Shown here: piece after piece, positions 50,496 to 58,523 of the stretch
Position numbering within the stretch: position 1 is the stretch's first letter
How the letters are laid out: each line of letters opens with the position of its first letter
Source of the DNA: Hyphomonas sp.
GTDB lineage: Bacteria > Pseudomonadota > Alphaproteobacteria > Caulobacterales > Hyphomonadaceae
DNA length: 64,000 nucleotides
Direction: 5' to 3'
NCBI RefSeq assembly: GCF_013823385.1
Contig: NZ_PNMA01000014.1
Location: 24,745-88,744, forward strand
Position numbers and translations under genes: made by a program
The notes under the pieces: model-generated
What the model was told of the DNA's origin: nothing
Databases searched by the model: none
Seen by the model: the letters and a program-made list of their open reading frames with translations, nothing else

Positions 50496-52469
50496 TCAGG
50501 CGAGGGATTCGGCCTGATCTTTCCAGCCATCGCGCTCGAAACGGCCCTGGATTGCCAGTTCCTCTTCGAGGTCTGCGATCTGCTCGTCGGAGAGCGCAGC
50601 GATCTGCCAGAAGTGGTAGATGCCCGCTTCGTTCAGCTTCTTCTCGAATGCCGGGCCGAGGCCCTTCAGCTTCTTGAGGTCGTCAGCTTCGCCTTGCGGC
50701 GCATCCAGACGGCCACGGTCATCGAGGGCATCGGTGTCCGCAGCGGCTTTCGGCTTGCCTTTCGACGAGGCCAGGGCAGCGCCCAGAATGTCGCCCAGCG
50801 AAGCGCCTGCATCCGCAGAGCCGTACTGTGCAACGGCTTCAGCTTCTTCGGCGATCTCCAGAGCCTTGATCGAGAGCGAAACGCGGCGTGTTGCGCGATC
50901 CACCGTAACGATCTTGGCGTCGACCTTGTCACCGACAGCAAAGCGCTCGGGGCGCTGGTCGGCGCGGTCGCGGGAGAGGTCGGAGCGGCGGATGAAGCTC
51001 TTGACGGCAGGGGTGCCGAACTCGACTTCGATGCCGCCCGAGGTGATTTCCGTCACGGTGCAGGTCACGGTTGCGCCGCGCTTGAGGCCACCGCCGGAAG
51101 ACTCGCCACCGCTGCTGCTGACAGCAGCCTCGATCGGGTCACCGGAGAGTTGCTTGATGCCCAGCGAGATGCGCTCCTTGTCGACGTCGACATCGAGAAC
51201 CTTCGCTTTGACGCGGTCGCCCTTGGTGAAGGCTTCGATCGCCTGATCGCCGGATTTGTCCCAGGCGATGTCGTTGATGTGCACCATACCGTCGAGGTCC
51301 GGGCCGAGGCCGATGAAGAGGCCGAACTCGGTGATCCCGCGCACTTCGCCTTCGATTTCGGTGCCAACCGGGTTGGCCGCGAGGAAGGCGCTCCACGGAT
51401 TGTCCATGGTCTGCTTGAGGCCAAGCGAGATGCGGCGCTTTTCGCTGTCAACGTCGAGCACTTCCACATCGACTTCCTGAGAGGTCGAGAGGATCTTGCC
51501 GGGGTGGACGTTCTTCTTGGTCCAGCTCATTTCGGAGACGTGGATCAGGCCTTCCACACCATCTTCCAGCTCCACGAAGGCGCCGTAGTCGGTGATGTTG
51601 GTGACCGTGCCCTTGAGGCGGCCGCCGACCGGGTAGCGGGACGAGATATTGTCCCACGGATCGGTGCCGAGCTGCTTCATGCCGAGCGAGATACGCTGGG
51701 TTTCCGGGTTGATCTTGATGATCTGAACTTCGACTTCCTGACCCACTTCGACCACCTGCGAGGGGTGGTTGATGCGCTTGTAGGACATGTCGGTCACGTG
51801 CAGCAGGCCGTCGATGCCGCCGAGGTCCACGAACGCACCGTAATCGGTGATGTTCTTGACGATACCCTTGCGGACGTCGCCTTCAGCCATGTCGGAGACG
51901 ATCTCGGCGCGCTGTTCGGCGCGGCTCTCTTCGAGGATCGCGCGGCGCGAGACAACGATGTTGCCGCGAACGCGGTCGAGCTTGAGAACAGCAAAGGGCT
52001 GAACTTCACCCATGAGCGGACCGACATCGCGCACCGGGCGGATATCGACCTGGGAGCCGGGGAGGAAGGCGTTTACGCCGCCGAGGTCGACGGTGAAGCC
52101 GCCTTTGACGCGGCCGGAGATGGCGCCCTTGACGGGCTCGCCTTTGGAGAAGCTGCGTTCCAGCTTGACCCAGCGCTCTTCGCGGCGTGCCTTGTCGCGC
52201 GACAGAACGGCTTCGCCGAGCGCGTTCTCGATCCGGTCGAGGTAAACGTCGATCAGGTCGCCGGGGGCGGGCTGCTTGTCTTCAAGCATGAATTCTTTGG
52301 TCGGGATGCGGCCTTCGGTCTTCAGGCCGATGTCGACGACGACGGAGTCATTGTCGATGCGCAGGACGGTGGCCGGGATAACCTGGCCTTCCTGCATGGC
52401 AGATGCCGCTGCCGAGGACTCGAACATCGAGGCGAAATCGGCAGAGGAGGGGTTCATTTGGTTGGTCAT
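50496..52469 (-). CDS. rpsA: 30S ribosomal protein S1 with C-terminal HhH domain
   Basis: S1 binds mRNA and brings it to the 30S subunit. The 657-residue protein has six S1 OB repeats, for example GAFVDLGGIDGLLHVTDMSY and GAFVELEDGVEGLIHVSEMS. The ATG at 52469 has GGAG five bases upstream. About 60 residues beyond the sixth repeat form an extra domain: LKKLKGLGPAFEKKLNEAGI, then HFWQIAALSDEQIADLEEEL and GRFERDGWKDQAESLA. This is the helix-hairpin-helix module that alphaproteobacteria more often carry at the C-terminus of L21, S2 or NuoE. Such a tail on S1 is unusual. The gene follows cmk and precedes ihfB. Confidence 0.96.
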   Translation of the reverse strand: MTNQMNPSSADFASMFESSAAASAMQEGQVIPATVLRIDNDSVVVDIGLKTEGRIPTKEFMLEDKQPAPGDLIDVYLDRIENALGEAVLSRDKARREERWVKLERSFSKGEPVKGAISGRVKGGFTVDLGGVNAFLPGSQVDIRPVRDVGPLMGEVQPFAVLKLDRVRGNIVVSRRAILEESRAEQRAEIVSDMAEGDVRKGIVKNITDYGAFVDLGGIDGLLHVTDMSYKRINHPSQVVEVGQEVEVQIIKINPETQRISLGMKQLGTDPWDNISSRYPVGGRLKGTVTNITDYGAFVELEDGVEGLIHVSEMSWTKKNVHPGKILSTSQEVDVEVLDVDSEKRRISLGLKQTMDNPWSAFLAANPVGTEIEGEVRGITEFGLFIGLGPDLDGMVHINDIAWDKSGDQAIEAFTKGDRVKAKVLDVDVDKERISLGIKQLSGDPIEAAVSSSGGESSGGGLKRGATVTCTVTEITSGGIEVEFGTPAVKSFIRRSDLSRDRADQRPERFAVGDKVDAKIVTVDRATRRVSLSIKALEIAEEAEAVAQYGSADAGASLGDILGAALASSKGKPKAAADTDALDDRGRLDAPQGEADDLKKLKGLGPAFEKKLNEAGIYHFWQIAALSDEQIADLEEELAIQGRFERDGWKDQAESLA

Positions 52470-52610
52470 GGGGTCTCCGGAGAGGGCCAAATGGTTCAAG
52501 GCAGGCCAGCACCATTGCCGCCTGCGCACATTCGACCCGTCATGTGGTCTTTCAGTATCTGAAGCGGGCACCGCCTGTTTGGATTGAGGCTTTCCCCTTG
52601 CGGGCGCCCC

Positions 52611-53249
52611 TCAGGCAGTCTTTCCCTTGGCGAGAGCAGCCTCGACGGCAGCCATCGCCCTTTCCACAGCCGCGTCTATAGTGAGATCAGTCGTATCAAT
52701 CAAGATGGCATCGGCTGCCATCGCGGCGGGGGCGTCGGTGCGCCCCTGATCGCGGGCATCTCGGATTTTCAGCTGTTCGATCACCTGCTCCAGGGTCACA
52801 TCCTCGCCATTGCCGACGAGTTCTTTCCAGCGCCGCTCGCCCCGCTGGCGCACATCGGCGTCCACCCACAGCTTCACATCCGCGTCCGGGGCGATCACCG
52901 TGCCGATGTCGCGCCCGTCCAGCAGGGCGCCGCCCTCGCGGGTCGCAAAGGCCCGCTGCAGCTCGAACAGGGCCTGCCGCACGGAAGGTATCGCAGCCAC
53001 GACGCTTGCGGCCTTGCCCGCTTCGGCCGAGCGCAGCTCGTGCTCCACGAAGTCGGTCAGGTCCAGCATCCGGGCCAGGTCAGAGAGGGGGCCGGCGGCG
53101 TCCAGAGGCACACCCTGCTTCAGGGCAGCCACCGCCACCGCGCGATAAAGCCGGCCGGTATCCATGTGCGGCAGCCCGTAATGGGCGGCCAGGCGCCGCG
53201 CGATGGTGCCCTTGCCGGAAGCTGTCGTGCCGTCGATCGCGATAATCAT
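52611..53249 (-). CDS. cmk: Cytidylate kinase Cmk
   Basis: Cmk phosphorylates CMP and dCMP with ATP. The 212-residue protein has the P-loop IAIDGTTASGKGTIARRLA (residues 3-21), GLPHMDTGRLYRAVAVAALK, LLDGRDIGTVIAPDADVKLW (DGRDIGTVIAPDADVKLW core) and the CMP-binding insert, with RGERRWKELV and DATDLTIDAAVE-like end segments. It lies between an OYE-family gene and rpsA; in most proteobacteria aroA directly precedes it. Confidence 0.97.
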   Translation of the reverse strand: MIIAIDGTTASGKGTIARRLAAHYGLPHMDTGRLYRAVAVAALKQGVPLDAAGPLSDLARMLDLTDFVEHELRSAEAGKAASVVAAIPSVRQALFELQRAFATREGGALLDGRDIGTVIAPDADVKLWVDADVRQRGERRWKELVGNGEDVTLEQVIEQLKIRDARDQGRTDAPAAMAADAILIDTTDLTIDAAVERAMAAVEAALAKGKTA

Positions 53250-53293
53250 GACGGCGGGGAGTGAGCCAGCCCCGCCCCCAAGTCAAGAAGGTC

Positions 53294-54385
53294 TCAGGCT
53301 GTTGCCGCTTCAGCCACAAAGCCCTTCCAGGTCTTCATATAGTTGACGAAGACCGGGCCCAGACCCTCGGCCACCAGATGCGCTTCGGGCACCGGCAGGG
53401 CGATCGGCTGGAAGTTTGCGTCCGCCGCCACCTTTTTTGGGAAGTCATGGTGCAGGATCGCGCCGCGGCCGATCACGACATAGTCGAGCCCGGCCTCCAT
53501 TGCGCGCCGGCAGCTTTCGCCGGTGGTGAGCTTGCCGGCGGCGCCCAAGCGGCAATTGCCGCGCGGCAGGCCGGTGAACCACTCTACCAGCGGGCGGCCC
53601 TTGAAGCTCGGATCTTCGGGTTCCTTGAACGTGTCCCACAGCGACATGTCGAGATAATCGATGTCACCGCTGGTCATCAGCTCGCTGGCGAGGCGCCGGA
53701 TTTCGCCGATGTCCATGCCGAAACGCTCCGGCGAGAGACGCACACCGAGTGAGAAGTCCTTGCCGCATTCGGCCCGCACGCCCGCAATAATGTCGCTCAA
53801 CAGCTTGGTGCGGCCCTCATAATCGCCGCCATACTCATCCTCGCGTTTGTTTATGTCGGCGCTGATGAACTGGCAAAGCAGATAGCCATGCGCGCCGTGC
53901 AGTTCCACGCCGTGGAAGCCTGCCTTTTCGCAGCGCTTGGCCGCCGCGATGAAATCATCGGCCACCTGTCTGACTTCGTCCAGTGTCATCGCCCGGGCGC
54001 CGGTTTCCGTGTCAGCTGACGGGCAGAGTGGGGCGCGTCCACCGATCAGCTCCTTTGGTGTGCGCATGCCGGCATGGTGCAGCTGTACCACCGAATGCGT
54101 GCCCTCGGCATTCAGCGCCTGGGCGAGACGGGTGAGGCCCGGCAGGTGCTTGTCGTCAAAGGCGCCGAGCTGGCCGGGAAAGCCCTGGCCATCGGCCTGC
54201 ACATGCGCGGCGCAGGTCATCGTCAGGCCAAAGCCGCCTTCGGCGCGCTTCACCAGCCAGTGAAATTCATCATCGCTGAGCGTGCCATCAGCATGGCTCT
54301 GCATATTGGTGAGCGGGGCGAGCATGAAGCGGTTCTTCATGGCCGGGCCACGGGTGAAGGTCAGGGGATCAAACAGCGTTGTCAT
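53294..54385 (-). CDS. NADH:flavin oxidoreductase, Old Yellow Enzyme family
   Basis: A 363-residue FMN-dependent TIM-barrel enzyme that reduces activated alkenes. The N-terminus has KNRFMLAPLTNMQSHADGTLS (NRFMLAPLTNMQSHADGTL core), the substrate-binding histidines are in GVELHGAHGYLLCQF, and INKREDEYGGDYEGRTKLL and VVIGRGAILHHDFPKK complete the FMN site. The start MTTLFDPLTF at 54385 is preferred. The enzyme's natural substrate is unknown. It sits between aroA and cmk, interrupting the conserved order. Confidence 0.95.
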   Translation of the reverse strand: MTTLFDPLTFTRGPAMKNRFMLAPLTNMQSHADGTLSDDEFHWLVKRAEGGFGLTMTCAAHVQADGQGFPGQLGAFDDKHLPGLTRLAQALNAEGTHSVVQLHHAGMRTPKELIGGRAPLCPSADTETGARAMTLDEVRQVADDFIAAAKRCEKAGFHGVELHGAHGYLLCQFISADINKREDEYGGDYEGRTKLLSDIIAGVRAECGKDFSLGVRLSPERFGMDIGEIRRLASELMTSGDIDYLDMSLWDTFKEPEDPSFKGRPLVEWFTGLPRGNCRLGAAGKLTTGESCRRAMEAGLDYVVIGRGAILHHDFPKKVAADANFQPIALPVPEAHLVAEGLGPVFVNYMKTWKGFVAEAATA

Positions 54386-54440
54386 GCGCTGACTTTGGCG
54401 CCGGAATTTCATCCGTCAATTTTTGCCGTAGGGGCAGGTG

Positions 54441-55760
54441 TCAGTTGCGGATGTCCGCGCCCAGCGCCGCCATATGGTCCATGAACTCCGGATAGCTCGT
54501 ATCGATCATGGAGATGTCGTCGACGCTTACGGGCTTCTGCGATGCTGTGCCCATGACCAGCGCGCTCATGGCGATGCGGTGGTCGTGGCGGGTTTCGACG
54601 AGGCCGCCGCCCGGCACCGGGCCGCCGCAGCCCTGCACGGTGAAGCCATCCTCGGTCTCCTCCACATCCACGCCATTGACGCGCAGCATGGCAACAATCG
54701 CCTTGATCCGGTCGCTCTCCTTGACGCGCAGTTCGTCGGCGCCGGTCACGCGCGTCTCGCCGGTCGCGAAAGCGGCCAGCACGGCGAGGATCGGGAATTC
54801 GTCGATCATCGAGGCAACGAGGCGCTCGGGCACAGCGATGCCCTTCAGGCCGGCATAGCCGGCATGCAGGTCGATCAGGCGCTCGCCGGCTGCTTCGCCG
54901 CGTTCTTCGGCGCCGAGGCCTGCGCCCATCAGATCAACCGCGTCATAGAAGCCCGACCGGGTTGGGTTCGACATGACATTTTCAACGGTCACATCGCCCT
55001 GCGGGGAGAGCAGACCTGCCGCGATGAGGAAGGCGGCCGAGGAAGGGTCGCCCGGAATGGCGGCGTCGATCCCGTAGAGGCGTTGGCCGCCCTTGAGGCC
55101 GATCTCATGCGCGCCGCCCGGTTCCATGCCGAAGGTGAGCTTCGCGCCAAAGCCCTGCAGCATCCGTTCGGTATGGTCGCGGGTGGCCTTCGCCTCGACC
55201 ACAACGGTTTCGCCTTCGGCGTTGAGACCGGCGAGCAGCACGGCAGATTTCACCTGCGCGCTCGCCTGGGGCGGGGCATAGTGGATCGCTTGGAGGGCTT
55301 TTGAGCCGGTCAGCGTGAAGGGCAGCTTGCCATCAGGGCCGGCGGTATCCTTCAGGCCCATCTGGCGCAGCGGATTGAGCACGCGGTTCATCGGGCGCGA
55401 GCAGAGCGAGGCGTCGCCTGTCAGGGAGGCGGTGAGGTCATACCCGGCCATCACACCCATCAGCAGGCGCGAGCCGGTGCCGGAGTTTCCGAAGTCCAGA
55501 ACACTTTCAGGTGAAGAGAGGCCCTTCGCGCCAACCCCGGTCACCTCCCAGGCGCCCGGCCCGGTGCGCGTCACGGTTGCGCCCATCGCCTGCATGGCCT
55601 GGCCGGTGCGCAGCACGTCATCGCCTTCCAGGAGCCCAGTGAAGCGGCTTTCACCTTCGGCGAGGCCGCCAAAGATCAGCGCGCGATGGCTGCAGGATTT
55701 GTCTCCGGGCGCGCGAATGGCGCCGGCGAGGCGTTTGACCGGGTGGCTGGTCCATACCAT
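54441..55760 (-). CDS. aroA: 3-phosphoshikimate 1-carboxyvinyltransferase (EPSP synthase)
   Basis: AroA joins shikimate-3-phosphate and phosphoenolpyruvate in aromatic amino acid synthesis. The 439-residue protein has PGDKSCSHRALIFGGLAEG, VLDFGNSGTGSRLLMGVMAG (DFGNSGTGSRLLMG core), IPGDPSSAAFLIAAGLL and LRVKESDRIKAIVAML, all characteristic. The DFGN-GTGSRLLMG pattern is of the class II type. The residue in the position that is Ala in glyphosate-tolerant CP4-type enzymes is Gly here (GNSG), as in sensitive class I enzymes. It is divergent from the FYDLN gene, the usual alphaproteobacterial arrangement. Confidence 0.97.
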   Translation of the reverse strand: MVWTSHPVKRLAGAIRAPGDKSCSHRALIFGGLAEGESRFTGLLEGDDVLRTGQAMQAMGATVTRTGPGAWEVTGVGAKGLSSPESVLDFGNSGTGSRLLMGVMAGYDLTASLTGDASLCSRPMNRVLNPLRQMGLKDTAGPDGKLPFTLTGSKALQAIHYAPPQASAQVKSAVLLAGLNAEGETVVVEAKATRDHTERMLQGFGAKLTFGMEPGGAHEIGLKGGQRLYGIDAAIPGDPSSAAFLIAAGLLSPQGDVTVENVMSNPTRSGFYDAVDLMGAGLGAEERGEAAGERLIDLHAGYAGLKGIAVPERLVASMIDEFPILAVLAAFATGETRVTGADELRVKESDRIKAIVAMLRVNGVDVEETEDGFTVQGCGGPVPGGGLVETRHDHRIAMSALVMGTASQKPVSVDDISMIDTSYPEFMDHMAALGADIRN

Positions 55761-55889
55761 TGGGGAAAGGTCTCGTCAGAAAGGCGGGTTGCAGATGTCA
55801 ATTGGGGCTTTGACAGCGCGGGGCGTTCATGGCAAGCGCGCCGCCAACTTCCAATTGGCTTTTTGCCCCAAGAGGAGCGCGCAAGCCCC

Positions 55890-56411
55890 ATGTCCAAGGA
55901 CAAACTCGGAACCAAGCAGGTCTGCCCGTCCTGCGAGTCTCGTTTCTACGATCTGAACAAACGCCCGGCCGTCTGCCCCAAATGCGGCAACGAGTTCGAC
56001 CCTGAAGACGAAGTGATCCGCACGACCATCACCAAGGTGAAGGCGAAAGCGGCCCGCGCTGCTGTGAAAGCTGCAGACGAGGACGAAGACGACCTCGAGG
56101 AAGAGGAAGACGCCGTCATCCGGGATGACGATGAGGACGACGTTGTCGAAGCCGACGATGAGGTCGAGGACGACGAGGAAGACGCCAAGGAACTCGGCGC
56201 GGAAGACGATGACATCGTTCTGGAAGGCGCTGAAGATGAGGACGAAGAAGGCAAAGTGCCTGCCGGCTTCTCCGAGGACGGTGTCGATGAGGATGAAGAC
56301 GACGATATCATCATCGCAGACGATGATGAGGAAGACTTCGAAATCGACGATGATGAGGACGGTGATGACGACCTCGAAATCGCCGATGATGACGAAGACG
56401 ATGATCGGTGA
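55890..56411 (+). CDS. TIGR02300-family FYDLN acidic protein
   Basis: A 173-residue protein with an N-terminal zinc ribbon CPSCESRFYDLNKRPAVCPKCG that contains the FYDLN signature, followed by a short basic stretch (TKVKAKAARAAVKAA) and about 110 residues that are almost all Asp, Glu and hydrophobics (for example DDDEEDFEIDDDEDGDDDLE). GAGGAG-type sequence precedes the ATG at 55890. The family is restricted to alphaproteobacteria and lies next to aroA; its function is unknown. The polyanionic tail could mimic nucleic acid or bind cations. Confidence 0.95.
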   Translation: MSKDKLGTKQVCPSCESRFYDLNKRPAVCPKCGNEFDPEDEVIRTTITKVKAKAARAAVKAADEDEDDLEEEEDAVIRDDDEDDVVEADDEVEDDEEDAKELGAEDDDIVLEGAEDEDEEGKVPAGFSEDGVDEDEDDDIIIADDDEEDFEIDDDEDGDDDLEIADDDEDDDR

Positions 56412-56465
56412 AAAAGGGGCTTGAAAGCGGATCAGCGCTCGTCTAGTGCATCCGCTTCCCGGTCC

Positions 56466-56541
<76 letters not shown>

Positions 56542-56547
56542 GGACCC

Positions 56548-56572
56548 CACTTTTCCGCAACACGGAAAAGTG
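56548..56572. other. Perfect 10-bp hairpin between tRNA-Ala and its terminator
   Basis: CACTTTTCCG (56548-56557) and CGGAAAAGTG (56563-56572) are exact reverse complements with the loop CAACA. It may be a processing signal at the 3' side of the tRNA or an additional pause hairpin. It is not followed by a T-run. Confidence 0.55.
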
Positions 56573-56579
56573 AACGAAG

Positions 56580-56613
56580 AGGCCGCCCCGCACGGGCGGC
56601 CTTTTGTTTTTCC
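56580..56613 (+). terminator. Rho-independent terminator after tRNA-Ala
   Basis: AGGCCGCCC (56580-56588) pairs with GGGCGGCCT (56594-56602) around CGCAC and is followed by TTTGTTTTT. Confidence 0.9.
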
Positions 56614-56649
56614 GCCGCAGCCGCAGCCGCAGCCGCAGCCGCAGCCGGA
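56614..56649. repeat. GCCGCA hexanucleotide tandem repeat
   Basis: Five perfect GCCGCA units (56614-56643) and one GCCGGA (56644-56649). The 366-base stretch 56542-56907 has no gene; it holds a hairpin, a terminator, this run, the 10-bp array and the leader of the DUF1150 gene. Confidence 0.9.
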
Positions 56650-56663
56650 GCCAGACCCAGACC

Positions 56664-56720
56664 CGGACACTTCCGGACATTCCTGGACAAATCCGGACAC
56701 TTCCGGACAATCCTGACCGT
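56664..56720. repeat. 10-bp-period GGAC array in the intergenic spacer
   Basis: GGAC recurs exactly every ten bases at 56665, 56675, 56685, 56695 and 56705, with a degenerate unit at 56715. Units are of the form GGACANTTCC. The 19-mer at 56684-56702 is found again, inverted, in tilS. One unit equals roughly one helical turn, so the repeated face of the DNA would be the same side. Confidence 0.8.
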
Positions 56721-56907
56721 TTGGCGGGCAGGCTGGGAACATTTCGGGCAATGGCGCGGCCGGTAACGGTCCTTAAGGGGTTGCCGCTATGATGCCGCAT
56801 CAAGGTGCTTGAACCGGCCACAATGCAGGCCCACCTTTCCTGCATGGCAAGGTGGCCAGTGAGCCCTCTGCCAGCGACCCCGCCGGGGCGCGGAAAGGAG
56901 TGGACTG

Positions 56908-57147
56908 ATGACGACCGAAATCAAGACTGACCTGTTTGAGAAAGAAGCTCTCGTCTATATCCGCCACATGGATGTGGGTGAGATCAGCGGCCTTCTGCCG
57001 CCTGACGCGCTCGCTGACATCGACGACCCGGATGACCTGTTCATGGTATTCTCCGCCGACGGCCAGCGCCTTGCCATCGTCGAAGGGCGTGACGCAGCCT
57101 TTGCTGCCTGCCACGCCAACGATCTCCGCCCGCTCAGCGTCCACTGA
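56908..57147 (+). CDS. DUF1150 family protein
   Basis: A 79-residue cytoplasmic protein with the family layout: EALVYIRHMDVGEI, LPPDALADIDDPDDLFMVFSADGQRLAIVEGRDAAFAACHANDL (ADGQRLAIVEGRDAAFAA core) and the terminal RPLSVH. DUF1150 proteins are common in alphaproteobacteria, often near small heat-shock genes, and have no known role. AAAGGAG lies about nine bases before the ATG. It is transcribed away from the tRNA after the repeat-rich spacer. Confidence 0.9.
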   Translation: MTTEIKTDLFEKEALVYIRHMDVGEISGLLPPDALADIDDPDDLFMVFSADGQRLAIVEGRDAAFAACHANDLRPLSVH

Positions 57148-57262
57148 GCCGGTAACAGGCGGGCGCGGAGTTCTGCTTCGCGCCCATCTTTGCTTTCCCC
57201 ACCCTTGCTTTTCCCCGGATTGAAGTTGACACTCGCGTCATAACAATCCCGGGGAGGGACCC

Positions 57263-58510
57263 ATGACAATTGATCTGCGCGCTCTTGGCAGCGCTGCCAT
57301 TCTGCTGGCGCTGGCCGCCTGCTCGCCCACCACAAGCGACAAGGCGGGCGCCATCAGTGAATTGCCCGCGCCGCTGTCTGCCGAAGGCGATTTCGGCGCA
57401 ACGCTGCAGGCGGCGCTGATCGCGGCCAAGCCCGGTGAGACGATCGTGCTGCCGGAAGGCACGTTCCAGCTCATCGACGGCCTTTCTCTGGATGTCGACG
57501 GCGTTACCCTGCGCGGGGCGGGACAGGACAAGACGATCCTGGATTTCACCGGCCAGGAGGGGGCAGGCGAGGGCCTGCTGGTAACCTCCGATGATGTGAC
57601 CCTGATGGATTTTGCCGTCCGCAACACCAAGGGCGACGGGATCAAGTCCAAGGGCGCCGATCAGATCATCTACCGTTACCTGACGGTGGAATGGACCGGC
57701 GGGCCGGACGAGACCAATGGCGCTTATGGCGTCTACCCGGTCGAGTCGAAGAATGTGCTGGTGGAGAATGTCACCGTTCGCGCGGCTTCGGATGCGGGCA
57801 TCTATGTCGGCCAGTCGGACAATATCATCGTCCGCAATTCCGTGGTTGAATATAATGTGGCCGGCATCGAGATCGAGAATTCGATGAATGCCGATGTCTA
57901 TGGCAACATCGCCCGCAACAATACCGGCGGCATCCTGGTGTTCGACCTGCCAGACCTTCCGGTAACGGGCGGCAATTCCACCCGCATCTTCGACAATGAG
58001 ATCAGCAGTAACAATACGCGCAACTTCGCCCCTGCCGGCAACATCGTGGCGAGCGTGCCTTCGGGCACCGGCGTCATCGTGATGGCCAATCAGAATGTGC
58101 ACGTGTTCGACAACAAGTTTGACGACAACCGATCGGCCCATGTGCTGATCATGTCCTATTCGCTGCCGTTCACGGATGAGCGTTATAATCCGCTGCCGCG
58201 GGATCTGGTGCTGCGCGACAATTTCTATGGCGCGGGCGGCAATGATCCGCAGGGCGATCTTGCCCCGCTTGCAGCTGCGCTGGGCGGCACGCTGCCAGCG
58301 ATTGTCTGGGACGGGGTGGACCGCTGGGGCGAGGGCGCGGCGCAGGATGTGAACCTTGCGGTGCTGGAGGGGCCGGAAGCCGGCTTCATCAGCTTGGGGT
58401 TGGGCAAGTATCCGATTGATCCGGCCGCGATGGCGCCGTCTCCGGAACGCCCGGCGGCCAGCGCGGTTGCCGAGCCTGCCGCCATCGTTCTGCCGCAAGC
58501 TGACCGCTGA
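57263..58510 (+). CDS. Parallel beta-helix lipoprotein (partner of HNE_0200-type cytochrome)
   Basis: A 415-residue lipoprotein (cysteine in ILLALAACSPT, about residue 20) with a right-handed parallel beta-helix made of short repeats: GVTLRGAGQDKTILDF, VTLMDFAVRNTKGDGIKSKG, VLVENVTVRAASDAGIYVGQ, IIVRNSVVEYNVAGIEIENS and ADVYGNIARNNTGGILVFD. The helix resembles polysaccharide-active proteins (pectate lyase-like), but no catalytic residues are identified. GGGAGGGACC precedes the ATG. Proteins of this family are adjacent to the dihaem protein that follows here after 13 bases, so the two probably form one envelope complex. Confidence 0.9.
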   Translation: MTIDLRALGSAAILLALAACSPTTSDKAGAISELPAPLSAEGDFGATLQAALIAAKPGETIVLPEGTFQLIDGLSLDVDGVTLRGAGQDKTILDFTGQEGAGEGLLVTSDDVTLMDFAVRNTKGDGIKSKGADQIIYRYLTVEWTGGPDETNGAYGVYPVESKNVLVENVTVRAASDAGIYVGQSDNIIVRNSVVEYNVAGIEIENSMNADVYGNIARNNTGGILVFDLPDLPVTGGNSTRIFDNEISSNNTRNFAPAGNIVASVPSGTGVIVMANQNVHVFDNKFDDNRSAHVLIMSYSLPFTDERYNPLPRDLVLRDNFYGAGGNDPQGDLAPLAAALGGTLPAIVWDGVDRWGEGAAQDVNLAVLEGPEAGFISLGLGKYPIDPAAMAPSPERPAASAVAEPAAIVLPQADR

Positions 58511-58523
58511 CGCCGCCGCACCG

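Noticed and set aside
50613..52562. A 649-codon plus-strand frame opposite rpsA
   Set aside because: It is the complement of the S1 repeats, has a periodic Val/Asp/Ala composition and no start signal; rpsA is certain.
56664..56720. CRISPR array in the spacer after tRNA-Ala
   Set aside because: The period is only ten bases with no unique spacers, and no cas genes are present.
57134..58498. A 454-codon minus-strand frame opposite the beta-helix gene
   Set aside because: The plus-strand gene has a lipoprotein signal, a ribosome-binding site and family sequence; the antisense frame has none.
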